Assembly: GCF_013031245.1 (NCBI RefSeq)
Contig: NZ_WPZL01000016.1
Location: 1 to 64,000, forward strand
Reading direction: 5' to 3'
DNA length: 64,000 bases
DNA from: Ruegeria lacuscaerulensis
GTDB lineage: Bacteria > Pseudomonadota > Alphaproteobacteria > Rhodobacterales > Rhodobacteraceae
Shown here: in pieces, positions 52,678 to 61,141 of the stretch
How positions within the stretch are numbered: the stretch's first letter is position 1
Layout: every line of letters begins with the position of its first letter
Program-made: the position numbers and the translations under genes
Notes under the pieces: model-generated
Told to the model about the DNA's origin: nothing
The model's input: the letters and a program-made list of their open reading frames with translations, nothing else
Database searches by the model: none

Positions 52678-54189
52678 ATGAGCGTGCTTGACGAAAACAT
52701 CGAAAAACTGGCCGGCTTTCTGAATCGGTTCAAGGAAACGGGCATCCGGAACCGTATCGCGGGCGAGGATCGTGATGGCGCCGCTGGTGTTTTTCAATCC
52801 ATTTCGCCCGTCGACAAATCCGTAATCTGCGACGTGGCGCGCGGCAACGAATCCGACGTGGACGCCGCCGCAACCGCCGCTGCTGAGGCGTTTCCAGCCT
52901 GGCGCGACATGCCCGCGACGGAACGCCGCCGCATCCTGCTGAACGTCGCCGACGCCATCGAAGCGCGCGCCGAGGAAATCGCTCTCTGCGAATGCTGGGA
53001 CACCGGCCAGACCCTGCGCTTCATGTCCAAGGCGGCGCTCCGTGGGGCCGAGAACTTCCGCTACTTCGCCGATCAGGTGGTACAGGCGCGGGACGGCCAG
53101 CATCTGAAATCACCGACGCTGATGAATGTCACCACACGCACGCCCATCGGCCCGGTTGGTGTGATCACCCCGTGGAATACACCCTTCATGCTGTCGACGT
53201 GGAAAATCGCGCCGGCGCTGGCGGCCGGTTGTACAGTGGTTCACAAGCCGGCCGAGGATTCGCCTTTGTCGGCGCGTCTTCTGGTTGAGATTGCCGAAGA
53301 GGCCGGCCTGCCCAAAGGTGTGCTGAACACCGTAAACGGCTATGGCCATGACGCGGGCAAACGCCTGACCGAGCACCCCGCGATCAAGGCTATCGCCTTT
53401 GTCGGCGAAAGCCGCACCGGCAGTATCATCACCAAACAGGGCGCCGATACGTTGAAGCGGATGCATCTGGAACTGGGCGGTAAGAATCCGGTTGTCGTGT
53501 TTGACGACGCGGATCTGGACCGGGCCCTGGATGCTGTGATCTTCATGATCTTCTCGATCAACGGCGAGCGCTGCACCTCGTCCTCGCGCCTGCTGATCCA
53601 GGACACGATCAAAGAAGAGTTCGAGGCCAGGCTGATCGAACGGGTCAACAACATCAAAGTCGGCCACCCGCTGGACCCGGCGACAGAAATCGGGCCGCTG
53701 GTCACCGAAGAACACTACAATAAGGTCACCAGCTATTTTGACATCGCCAAAGAGGACGGCGCGACCGTTGCCGCCGGTGGTGTAAAGCTGGGCGACCAGG
53801 GCTATTTCGTGCGACCCACCGTGTTCACCAATGCTAACAACAAGATGCGCATTGCCCAGGAAGAGATATTTGGGCCGGTCCTGACCTCCATCCCCTTCAG
53901 CACCGAAGATGAGGCGCTGGCGATGGCCAATGACACGGCTTATGGCCTGACCGGCTATGTCTGGACCAACGACCTGAGCCGTGCGCTGCGCTTTACCGAC
54001 AAGCTTGAGGCCGGGATGATCTGGGTGAATTCGGAAAATGTCCGCCACCTGCCCACCCCGTTCGGCGGGGTCAAGGCCTCGGGCATCGGTCGCGACGGCG
54101 GCGACTGGAGTTTCGAATTCTACATGGAACAAAAACACATCGGATTTGCGACAGGTCAGCACAAAATTATGCAATTGGGCAAACTGTAA
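52678..54189 (+). CDS. hpaE: 5-carboxymethyl-2-hydroxymuconate semialdehyde dehydrogenase HpaE
   Basis: A 503-residue NAD-dependent aldehyde dehydrogenase. Catalytic Cys299 (INGERCTSSSRLL), general base Glu265 (HLELGGKNP) and the ALDH segments GVITPWNTPFMLSTWKIAPA and EIFGPVLT are intact. It oxidises the ring-cleavage semialdehyde to the acid. I use the ATG at 52678, directly after hpaF. It could in principle also take the arylacetaldehyde from the aminotransferase, since no other aldehyde dehydrogenase is in the window. Confidence 0.92.
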   Translation: MSVLDENIEKLAGFLNRFKETGIRNRIAGEDRDGAAGVFQSISPVDKSVICDVARGNESDVDAAATAAAEAFPAWRDMPATERRRILLNVADAIEARAEEIALCECWDTGQTLRFMSKAALRGAENFRYFADQVVQARDGQHLKSPTLMNVTTRTPIGPVGVITPWNTPFMLSTWKIAPALAAGCTVVHKPAEDSPLSARLLVEIAEEAGLPKGVLNTVNGYGHDAGKRLTEHPAIKAIAFVGESRTGSIITKQGADTLKRMHLELGGKNPVVVFDDADLDRALDAVIFMIFSINGERCTSSSRLLIQDTIKEEFEARLIERVNNIKVGHPLDPATEIGPLVTEEHYNKVTSYFDIAKEDGATVAAGGVKLGDQGYFVRPTVFTNANNKMRIAQEEIFGPVLTSIPFSTEDEALAMANDTAYGLTGYVWTNDLSRALRFTDKLEAGMIWVNSENVRHLPTPFGGVKASGIGRDGGDWSFEFYMEQKHIGFATGQHKIMQLGKL

Positions 54190-54241
54190 CGACCAGCCTG
54201 TCAGGACTCGCGCAGCATACTCTAAACTCCAGGAGGAAATT

Positions 54242-55096
54242 ATGGGAGAACTCGTACTTGCCGCCAAGATGACCCACGTCCCCACACTGCTCATGTCCGA
54301 GCAGGATGGGCCAATCAAAGGTAAACGCCAGCCCGCGATTGACGGTCACAGGGAAATCGCGCGACGCGCCAAAGAACTGGGCGCGACCACAGTGGTCATC
54401 TGCGACACTCACTGGGTGATCAACGCCGGTTTTCACATCAACGCCAACGACAAATTCGAGGGCGTGTTTACCTCAAACGAATTCCCCCAGTTTATTCAGG
54501 ATCTTCCTTATTCCTATCAGGGCCACCCGGAACTGGGCGACGCGATTGCGAAAATCGCGTCGGACAAGGGTGCCTATACGTTGGCGCATCACCTCGACAG
54601 CCTTGAACTGGAATATGGTACGCTGGTTCCGATGCGGTTTATGAGCCGCGAGCATGACATGAAGGTCGTTTCGGTTGCGGCGTGGGCTACAGTCCACAGC
54701 CATGATGAAAGCCGCATTGTGGGTGAGGCCATCCGCGAAGCCATTGAGGCCAGCGACGAAAAGGTCCTGCTGGTCGCCTCTGGGTCTCTGTCACACAAGA
54801 TCTGGGCCAACAAGGACTATGCCGCCAACAACGGCACCTTCACCATCAGCTCGGAATTCAACCGACAAATGGATCTGCACGTGCTGGAGATGTGGAAGAA
54901 CGGCGATCATGCCACCTTCCTCAAGATGCTGGGAGATTACGCCAATTTCTGCTGCGGCGAAGGCTCGATGCATGACACGTCGATGCTTTATGGTGCGCTG
55001 GGTTGGGACGCGTATGACAAAAAATGTGAAGTTGTGACCGAGTACTTCCCCAGCTCTGGAACAGGCCAAACCAATGTCATATTCCCGGTCCAGTGA
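54242..55096 (+). CDS. hpaD: 3,4-dihydroxyphenylacetate 2,3-dioxygenase HpaD (class III extradiol)
   Basis: A 284-residue LigB-type extradiol dioxygenase. It has AAKMTHVPTLLMSEQ, CDTHWVINAGFHINA and LDSLELEYGTLVPMRFM, which supply the iron-binding and acid-base histidines. It opens the ring of homoprotocatechuate. The ATG at 54242 is preceded by AGGAGGAAA. A 174-base gap follows before the decarboxylase group, which may start a new transcript. Confidence 0.92.
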   Translation: MGELVLAAKMTHVPTLLMSEQDGPIKGKRQPAIDGHREIARRAKELGATTVVICDTHWVINAGFHINANDKFEGVFTSNEFPQFIQDLPYSYQGHPELGDAIAKIASDKGAYTLAHHLDSLELEYGTLVPMRFMSREHDMKVVSVAAWATVHSHDESRIVGEAIREAIEASDEKVLLVASGSLSHKIWANKDYAANNGTFTISSEFNRQMDLHVLEMWKNGDHATFLKMLGDYANFCCGEGSMHDTSMLYGALGWDAYDKKCEVVTEYFPSSGTGQTNVIFPVQ

Positions 55097-55270
55097 GTTA
55101 TTTCCGGACTGCGCCAACAAATGCACGGATCAGCACTCCCTGTTATTCTGTGTATTTGGGCTTCTGCAACGGTGAGATTGATAGCTACTTCCCGCAATTG
55201 GGAACTTCGGGAAAGAGTCAGGCAAAAGTCGACTTGTCTGTCTGACACCAACACGGGGAAAGGGAAAAAA

Positions 55271-55354
55271 ATGGCAGACCTGCGTTTAGACGATCCTGTC
55301 CACTTCGTCGACGCCTCCCGCGAGGATTTCCAGCCGCAGAAGAAGGTTGGCTGA
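55271..55354 (+). CDS. Small open reading frame, 27 residues, coupled to the decarboxylase gene
   Basis: An ATG behind GGGGAAAGGG starts a 27-residue frame whose TGA overlaps the decarboxylase ATG by one base (TGATG). The product begins MADLRLDDPVHFVD and ends PQKKVG. I do not recognise it. It could be a translational coupler or leader peptide, a small regulatory protein, or the remnant of a longer gene. The good ribosome site and exact coupling argue that it is translated. Confidence 0.5.
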   Translation: MADLRLDDPVHFVDASREDFQPQKKVG

Positions 55355-56751
55355 TGAACTGGGACGAGTTTTCGCATTGGGGGCAGCACATTTCCAGATG
55401 GGCTGCCAACTACCACCAAACACTGGCAGAACGCCCGGTAAGGGCACAAACTGCGCCGGGAGAAATCTCGTGCCAGCTTGAAGAAGCGCCGCCTGAAACC
55501 GGGCAACCTATGGAAGCCATCATGGCCGATTTCGAGCGGATCGTGATGCCGGGCATGACCCACTGGCAGCATCCTCGCTTTTTTGCGTACTTTCCGGCCA
55601 ATGCCGCACCACCATCCATGCTGGCAGAAATGCTGGTGACCACGATCGCCGCGCAATGCATGTTGTGGCAGACCTCGCCAGCAGCCACCGAGGTTGAAGG
55701 TGTCATGGTCGATTGGTTGCGCCAGGCGCTCGGGTTGCCCGGCGGCATGACCGGGGTCATTCAGGACAGTGCGTCGTCGGCTACATTGTCCGCTGTTCTG
55801 ACCATGCGTGAGCGGGCCACCGGGTTCACGGGCAATCGGGATGGGTTGAACACTAAGGGTGCATTGCGGATCTATTGCTCGGATCAGGTTCATTCGTCGA
55901 TTGATCGGGCATGCTGGGTTGCCGGGATCGGTGAGAACAATCTGGTTAAACTGCCTGCGAATGGTCCCACATTTGCAATTGATGCAATTGCGCTGGAGGC
56001 CGCTATTCAAGCTGACATTACAGCTGGTCACATTCCGGCTGGCATCATTGCGATCACGGGTGGTACTGGTGTCGGGGCCTGCGATGACCTGAACGCAGTG
56101 GCTGATATCGCGCGGAAATACGACCTCTATACCCATTTGGACGCCGCATGGGCTGGATCGGCCATGATCTGTCCGGAATTCCGCGACGCGTTATGGTCCG
56201 GGGCGGATCGTTATGACAGCATCGTCTTCAATCCGCATAAATGGTTGGGCGCACAATTCGACTGTGCCATCCAGTTCCTGAAAGACGCAAAGCCGCAGCT
56301 GGACACTCTGAAAATCGAGCCCGAATACCTTAAGACCACTGGTGCGGATGTTACGAACTATTCGGAATGGACCATTCCTCTGGGTCGCCGGTTCCGGGCG
56401 TTGAAAATCTGGTTCCTCTTACGCTCATACGGGTTGGAAGGACTGCGCACGCGGATTCGGAATCATGTTGCCTGGGCGCAGGAACTGGCAGAGTTGATCG
56501 GGGCAATGGACGGGTTTGAAATCACGACCGGCCCGATCCTCAGCCTGTTTTCCTTTCGTTGTCCCGGTGACGATGACACGCAGCAAAGGCTGGTCGATGC
56601 CCTGAACGAAGACGGCCGGATTTACCTGACACAAGGTATGTTTGACGGTCGTAAGATCATTCGGTTTCAGGTCGGGCAATTCGATACAACACGAGATGAC
56701 GTGCTGATGGCTGCAACAGTCATCCGCGAAGTTTGGGGGAAGCTCTCATGA
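55354..56751 (+). CDS. Aromatic-L-amino-acid decarboxylase-like protein (PLP, group II)
   Basis: A 465-residue PLP decarboxylase with the group II layout. The PLP lysine is Lys296 in NPHKWLG. His180 (SDQVHSSIDRA) stacks on the cofactor and Asp263 (HLDAAWAGSA) pairs with its nitrogen. PRFFAYFPANAAPPSMLAEM is the usual aromatic-pocket segment. It would convert tyrosine, DOPA, tryptophan or phenylalanine to the amine. It sits inside the homoprotocatechuate operon and overlaps hpaG by four bases, so DOPA or tyrosine is the likeliest substrate. The N-terminal region is complete. Confidence 0.87.
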   Translation: MNWDEFSHWGQHISRWAANYHQTLAERPVRAQTAPGEISCQLEEAPPETGQPMEAIMADFERIVMPGMTHWQHPRFFAYFPANAAPPSMLAEMLVTTIAAQCMLWQTSPAATEVEGVMVDWLRQALGLPGGMTGVIQDSASSATLSAVLTMRERATGFTGNRDGLNTKGALRIYCSDQVHSSIDRACWVAGIGENNLVKLPANGPTFAIDAIALEAAIQADITAGHIPAGIIAITGGTGVGACDDLNAVADIARKYDLYTHLDAAWAGSAMICPEFRDALWSGADRYDSIVFNPHKWLGAQFDCAIQFLKDAKPQLDTLKIEPEYLKTTGADVTNYSEWTIPLGRRFRALKIWFLLRSYGLEGLRTRIRNHVAWAQELAELIGAMDGFEITTGPILSLFSFRCPGDDDTQQRLVDALNEDGRIYLTQGMFDGRKIIRFQVGQFDTTRDDVLMAATVIREVWGKLS

Positions 56752-57602
56752 AATTTGCCACCTACACCGCCGATGGTGAGACCTTTTTTGGGGCCATCAC
56801 CGATGAAGGCGCGACTGCATTGAACGGTGATTTTCCCGAGCACGCCAGCCTTTATGAAGTGATTGCAGCAGGCGCGTTCGATCAACTGGCCGGGGCGGCA
56901 GCGGGCAAACCTGTGACTCATACGGATTTCACCTATGAGATGGTGATGCCCGACGTGCGGCGCATTCTCTGCGTGGGGGTGAACTTTCCTGACCGCAACG
57001 CCGAATACAAAGATGGCAGCGCGCAACCGAAATACATGTCTCTGTTCCCCCGCTTTGCCAGCGGCTTTACCGGTCATGACCGCCCGCTGATCCGTCCGCC
57101 GGAAAACCCCACGCTGGATTATGAGGGTGAAGTGGCGATAGTGATCGGCAAAACCGGGCGCCGGATTTCTCAGGCCGACGCCTATGACCACATTGCCGCG
57201 CTGACTCTGTGTAACGAAGGCACGATCCGCGACTGGGTGCGCCACGCCAAGTTCAACGTCACGCAGGGCAAGAACTGGGACCGTTCCGGTGCCATCGGCC
57301 CGTGGCTGGTTCCCTTCACCGACGCGGCGCAACTGGATGACGCCCGCATTCAGACCCGTGTGAATGGCGAATTGCGCCAGGACGACACCCTGAACCGTAT
57401 GATGTTCCCGATCCGGCGCGAGATCGAATATATCTCGACATTCATGACGCTGCAGCCCGGCGACATCATCGTCACCGGCACCCCCACTGGCGCAGGTGCG
57501 CGGTTTGACCCGCCGAAATACCTGGCCCCCGGTGACGTGGTGGAAATCTCGGTCGACGGTATCGGCACCCTGCGCAACAGTATCGAGGACGAACAGGTAT
57601 GA
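56748..57602 (+). CDS. hpaG: Fumarylacetoacetate hydrolase family protein, probable HpaG decarboxylase
   Basis: A 284-residue FAH-fold enzyme. It has PPENPTLDYEGEVAIVIGKT and CNEGTIRDWVRHAKFNVTQGKNWDRSG, of which DYEGE supplies the metal-binding Glu and Asp, and GDIIVTGTPTGAGARFDPP. In this operon it should decarboxylate 5-carboxy-2-oxohept-3-enedioate. E. coli HpaG is a two-domain fusion; this is the single-domain form. It overlaps the decarboxylase gene and hpaH by ATGA. Confidence 0.85.
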   Translation: MKFATYTADGETFFGAITDEGATALNGDFPEHASLYEVIAAGAFDQLAGAAAGKPVTHTDFTYEMVMPDVRRILCVGVNFPDRNAEYKDGSAQPKYMSLFPRFASGFTGHDRPLIRPPENPTLDYEGEVAIVIGKTGRRISQADAYDHIAALTLCNEGTIRDWVRHAKFNVTQGKNWDRSGAIGPWLVPFTDAAQLDDARIQTRVNGELRQDDTLNRMMFPIRREIEYISTFMTLQPGDIIVTGTPTGAGARFDPPKYLAPGDVVEISVDGIGTLRNSIEDEQV

Positions 57603-58411
57603 CCCCCCCGATGACTGCGGACGATCACGCCAGTGCTGCCGCCGATCTGCTGCAAGCCGAGCGCAGCCGCGAACAGATCGGCCTGCTGACACTGCGCCAC
57701 CCCGGGATGGGTATGGACGACGCCTATGAGGTACAGAAGGCCATCTACCGCCAGAAACTGGCCGAGGGGCGCAGTGTGATCGGCTGGAAGATCGGGCTGA
57801 CCTCGAAAGCGATGCAATACGCACTGAACATCGATATTCCCGACAGTGGAATTCTGTTCGACGACATGGCGTTCGACAATGGCAGCACCGTGCCTGCGGG
57901 CCGCTTCATCCAGCCCCGGATTGAGGCCGAGATCGCCTTTGTGATGAAATCCGCAGTTGGTGGTGAATACGTCACGCGTGACAATATTATCTCGGCCACC
58001 GACTATGTCGCGCCGTCGATCGAAATCCTCGACACGCGCATTCAGCGGGTTGATCCGGAAACGAACAAAGCGCGCACCGTCTTTGATACGATCAGCGACA
58101 ACGCCGCCAATGCGGGCATCGTGCTGGGCGCCGAGCGTCACGCGGTCGATGCCTTTGATCTGCGCTGGGTCGGCGCGCTGACTTTCCGCAACGGCGAGGT
58201 CGAGGAAACGGGCTTAGGCGCAGGTGTGCTGAATGATCCGGTCGAAAGCGTGGTCTGGCTGGCCCGCCGCATGGCGCAATACGGCCAGAGCATCGAACCC
58301 GGTCAGGTGATCCTGTCGGGCAGCTTCATCCGGCCCGTCGAATGCCCCTCGGGCACGAAAATCCACGCCGACTTTGGGTTTTTCGGCTCGGTCGATATAA
58401 ATTTCGCATAA
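57599..58411 (+). CDS. hpaH: 2-oxo-hept-4-ene-1,7-dioate hydratase HpaH
   Basis: A 270-residue hydratase of the MhpD/HpaH family. It has VIGWKIGLTSKAMQYALNID, GRFIQPRIEAEIAFVM and VILSGSFIRPVECPSGTKIH. It adds water to the product of HpaG before aldolase cleavage. It overlaps hpaG by four bases, and hpaI follows after 11. Confidence 0.9.
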   Translation: MTPPMTADDHASAAADLLQAERSREQIGLLTLRHPGMGMDDAYEVQKAIYRQKLAEGRSVIGWKIGLTSKAMQYALNIDIPDSGILFDDMAFDNGSTVPAGRFIQPRIEAEIAFVMKSAVGGEYVTRDNIISATDYVAPSIEILDTRIQRVDPETNKARTVFDTISDNAANAGIVLGAERHAVDAFDLRWVGALTFRNGEVEETGLGAGVLNDPVESVVWLARRMAQYGQSIEPGQVILSGSFIRPVECPSGTKIHADFGFFGSVDINFA

Positions 58412-58422
58412 GGAATACCGCC

Positions 58423-59481
58423 ATGCCCGCGCCCAAAAACCCCTTCAAGGCCGCGCTTGCAAAAGGGGAATTGCAAATTGGTTGCTGGCTGGGTTTGGCG
58501 GATCCGTATGTGGCTGAAATAAGCGCCACCGCCGGTTTTGACTGGCTGTTGGTGGATGCCGAACACGCGCCGAATGATCTGCGCTCCATAACCGGGCAGC
58601 TTCAGGTTATCGCAGCCTATGACAGCCACGCCATTGTCCGGCCGCCCATCGGTGAAACCTGGGTGGTCAAGCAATTGCTTGATGCTGGCGCACAGACCTT
58701 ATTGATTCCCATGGTCGAAAGCGCCGATCAGGCCCGCGAACTGGTCAAAGCGGTTACCTATCCGCCACATGGTGTGCGGGGTGTTGGCTCTGCTCTGGCG
58801 CGCGCGTCGCAATTCGCGGCCATTGGCGATTACCTTACAACCGCGCGGGATGAAATATGCCTGCTGTTGCAGGTCGAAAACCGGGCAGGCATGGCCGCGC
58901 TGGACGACATCCTGACGGTAGACGGCGTTGACGGCGTTTTTATCGGCCCGTCCGACCTGGCCGCTGATATGGGCTTTATCGGGAATGCAGGCGCGGAAGA
59001 CGTCAAGCCCGAAGTGTTAAATGGCCTGCGCAAGATCGTTGCGGCGGGCAAGGCTGCGGGTATCCTCACACTGGATCCCGGGATGCAAAAAGCCTGCGTC
59101 GAGCTTGGCGCCACCTTTGTTGCCACGGAAATCGACGTAACGCTCTTTGCCAGAAACATGCGCGCTTCGGCTGAAAACGGGCTGAGCCTGTTGCCGGATC
59201 AAAGTGTTTCGGGTGTGGCGCGGACGGCCTCGGCAAGAAAATACCTGCAGCAGCTTTGCAAGCACTGGTCCCACAAGGCCGAAGTGAACTTTGATGCGGA
59301 TGAGGGCCACGTGTCCTTCCCGGACGGAAGTAGTGTCACACTGAAGGCTGATGACAACAAGCTGACCGTTGCGGCGGTGACCGGTCCGCGAGGCGATCTG
59401 GCCCGATGGCAGAATGTGATTGAGGACCATCTTGTTCGTTTCGCCTACCGTGAAGAACTCAAAATCGACTGGTCTGAGTGA
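58423..59481 (+). CDS. hpaI: 4-hydroxy-2-oxo-heptane-1,7-dioate aldolase HpaI fused to DUF2218
   Basis: A 352-residue fusion. Residues 1 to about 258 are a class II aldolase of the HpaI family, with DWLLVDAEHAPND, RPPIGETWVVKQLLDAGAQT, MVESADQAREL (metal-binding Glu and Asp) and VDGVFIGPSDLAADMG. It cleaves the last intermediate to pyruvate and succinic semialdehyde. Residues about 265-352 match DUF2218: ARKYLQQLCKHWSHKAEVNF, HVSFPDG and HLVRFAYREELKIDW. HpaI proteins are normally about 260 residues, and DUF2218 proteins are normally separate and small. The frame is open across the joint, with no sign of a frameshift. DUF2218 function is unknown. Confidence 0.88.
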   Translation: MPAPKNPFKAALAKGELQIGCWLGLADPYVAEISATAGFDWLLVDAEHAPNDLRSITGQLQVIAAYDSHAIVRPPIGETWVVKQLLDAGAQTLLIPMVESADQARELVKAVTYPPHGVRGVGSALARASQFAAIGDYLTTARDEICLLLQVENRAGMAALDDILTVDGVDGVFIGPSDLAADMGFIGNAGAEDVKPEVLNGLRKIVAAGKAAGILTLDPGMQKACVELGATFVATEIDVTLFARNMRASAENGLSLLPDQSVSGVARTASARKYLQQLCKHWSHKAEVNFDADEGHVSFPDGSSVTLKADDNKLTVAAVTGPRGDLARWQNVIEDHLVRFAYREELKIDWSE

Positions 59482-60260
59482 AGCCTAAAAAGGGCTTTGC
59501 CCATCCAAAAGCACTAAGCAGAAAAAGCGTTATGCCTGAAAACATTTATGCCATTGGGGATATTCACGGTCAGTTGGGGATGCTCGAAGACGTGCTGTCT
59601 CGCATCGAAAAAGATGGAGGTTCCGACGCCAGGATCGTCTTTATTGGCGATTACACGGACCGGGGGGCGCATAGCCGCGAAATTCTGGATTTGCTCGTTC
59701 AGGGTCAGGTCGAAGGGAGAAACTGGATCTTCCTGCGTGGGAACCATGACCAGATGTGTGCAATGTTCCTGGAAGACTATCCGCGCAACGATGCGCGGCT
59801 TCTGCTCGGCTATCACTGGCTTCACCCCCGGATCGGCGGGATTGAAACGCTGCAATCTTACGGCGTAAGGGTTGCAGATGGGGATCGGATTTATCAAATC
59901 CACGCCAGGGCCAAAGAGGTCGTCCCGCAGGCCCATATCGACTTTCTGAGCGGGCTAAAGCCCTTTCATCAGGAGGGCGAGCTTCTGTTCGTACATGCGG
60001 GCATTAGACCAGGTATCGATCTGGGTCAGCAGGACCACGACGATCTGATCTGGATTCGTGATGAGTTTTTGGACCACAAAGAGTCTTACCCGTGGTTGGT
60101 TGTTCACGGACATAGCCATGTTTCCAACCCGGAACACCACGGAAACCGCATCAATCTGGATACCGGAGCAGGGTACGGTCACGCGTTGACGGCTGCCGTA
60201 TTCGAAGGAACAGAGTGCTGGATATTGGGGCCTGATGGGCGGGCAAAACTGTCACCGTGA
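59478..60260 (+). CDS. Serine/threonine protein phosphatase-like metallophosphoesterase (PPP family)
   Basis: A 260-residue phosphoesterase with the PPP metal motifs GDIHGQLGML, GDYTDRG, GNHDQM, HAG (FVHAGIRPG) and HGHSHVSNP. It uses two metals to hydrolyse phosphoesters such as phosphoproteins or diadenosine polyphosphates. The GTG at 59478 overlaps the hpaI stop by four bases; the ATG at 59532 (MPENIYAIGD) is an alternative that matches the family start better. Why it is linked to the hpa operon is not clear. Confidence 0.85.
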   Translation: MKPKKGFAHPKALSRKSVMPENIYAIGDIHGQLGMLEDVLSRIEKDGGSDARIVFIGDYTDRGAHSREILDLLVQGQVEGRNWIFLRGNHDQMCAMFLEDYPRNDARLLLGYHWLHPRIGGIETLQSYGVRVADGDRIYQIHARAKEVVPQAHIDFLSGLKPFHQEGELLFVHAGIRPGIDLGQQDHDDLIWIRDEFLDHKESYPWLVVHGHSHVSNPEHHGNRINLDTGAGYGHALTAAVFEGTECWILGPDGRAKLSP

Positions 60261-60456
60261 CGTTTGACGGGTTGTGACTCTACTTTCTGGTACATGTCAC
60301 TTTTTGATCAGCAGCGTTAGGACGCTCGGGCCATGGTCCTGACTTGCCACCTGAGTCAATCGGTGTGAAGCATTGGTTCAAAGCTGTCAGGCTTTCCCGC
60401 GACGTACTGGAAACGCCTGCGACCACAGCCGCGCAAAAGTTCGAAAAGGCACAGAT

Positions 60457-60843
60457 ATGAGCGACGAAACTCCAATGGGTGAACTGACATTGCGCACGGC
60501 GGCCATGCCGGCGGATGTCAACGTAAATGGCGATATTTTTGGCGGTTGGGTACTGAGTCAGATGGACATCGCCGGCGGGATCGTCGCGGGCACTCGGGCG
60601 CGGGGTCGCGTTGCCACAATCGCGGTTGACGCAATGAAGTTCATTCGCCCGGTCAAGGTCGGTGACGTGTTGTGCATCTATGGCGAAGTCGTCCGGGTCG
60701 GGCGCACGTCAATGGCTGTCTCGATTGAGGCATGGGTCTTGCGGGGGATAATCGGTGTCCGCGAAAAGGTCACAGAGGCCGTGTTCACTATTGTCGCCAT
60801 TGACGAGAATCGACAGCCTCGCCCGGTTCCGGAAGAAGAGTGA
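60457..60843 (+). CDS. Acyl-CoA thioesterase (hotdog fold, YciA-like)
   Basis: A 128-residue hotdog thioesterase: LTLRTAAMPADVNVNGDIFG and GWVLSQMDIAGGIVAG carry the catalytic Asn and Asp region, and VDAMKFIRPVKVGDVLCIYG is the family core. It hydrolyses acyl-CoA to acid and CoA. The ATG at 60457 is preferred; upstream sequence in the same frame has no family likeness. It stands alone with about 200 bases of upstream DNA. Confidence 0.88.
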   Translation: MSDETPMGELTLRTAAMPADVNVNGDIFGGWVLSQMDIAGGIVAGTRARGRVATIAVDAMKFIRPVKVGDVLCIYGEVVRVGRTSMAVSIEAWVLRGIIGVREKVTEAVFTIVAIDENRQPRPVPEEE

Positions 60844-61141
60844 AGTCAGGCCAGCCGCAATCTCGATTTTTCGCAGGATAATCTGGCTGTGAATGTCGAT
60901 CAGGCTCGTCCGGAACAGACGTGTGCTAATGGGTGGTCAAACCTGTCGTTGTGTCACATGGGTCAGTTCATGTTCGGCATAGGTGGTGTCGAATACGGCA
61001 AAAAGGTTCAGGCCTGATTGATTGAGTTTGATCGCCAAATCCTTCACCGAATGTGCGGCAATGATCATATAAGTAAGTTTAACAGATGGCTTAACCGGCG
61101 ATAGAGTGCTTGTTACCCCGGCGGATCACGGAGAATCCTTT

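Noticed and set aside
60937..61068. A 43-codon minus-strand frame containing HELTH, reminiscent of a zinc-protease HExxH motif
   Set aside because: Far too short for a protease, no ribosome site, and one five-residue match is expected by chance.
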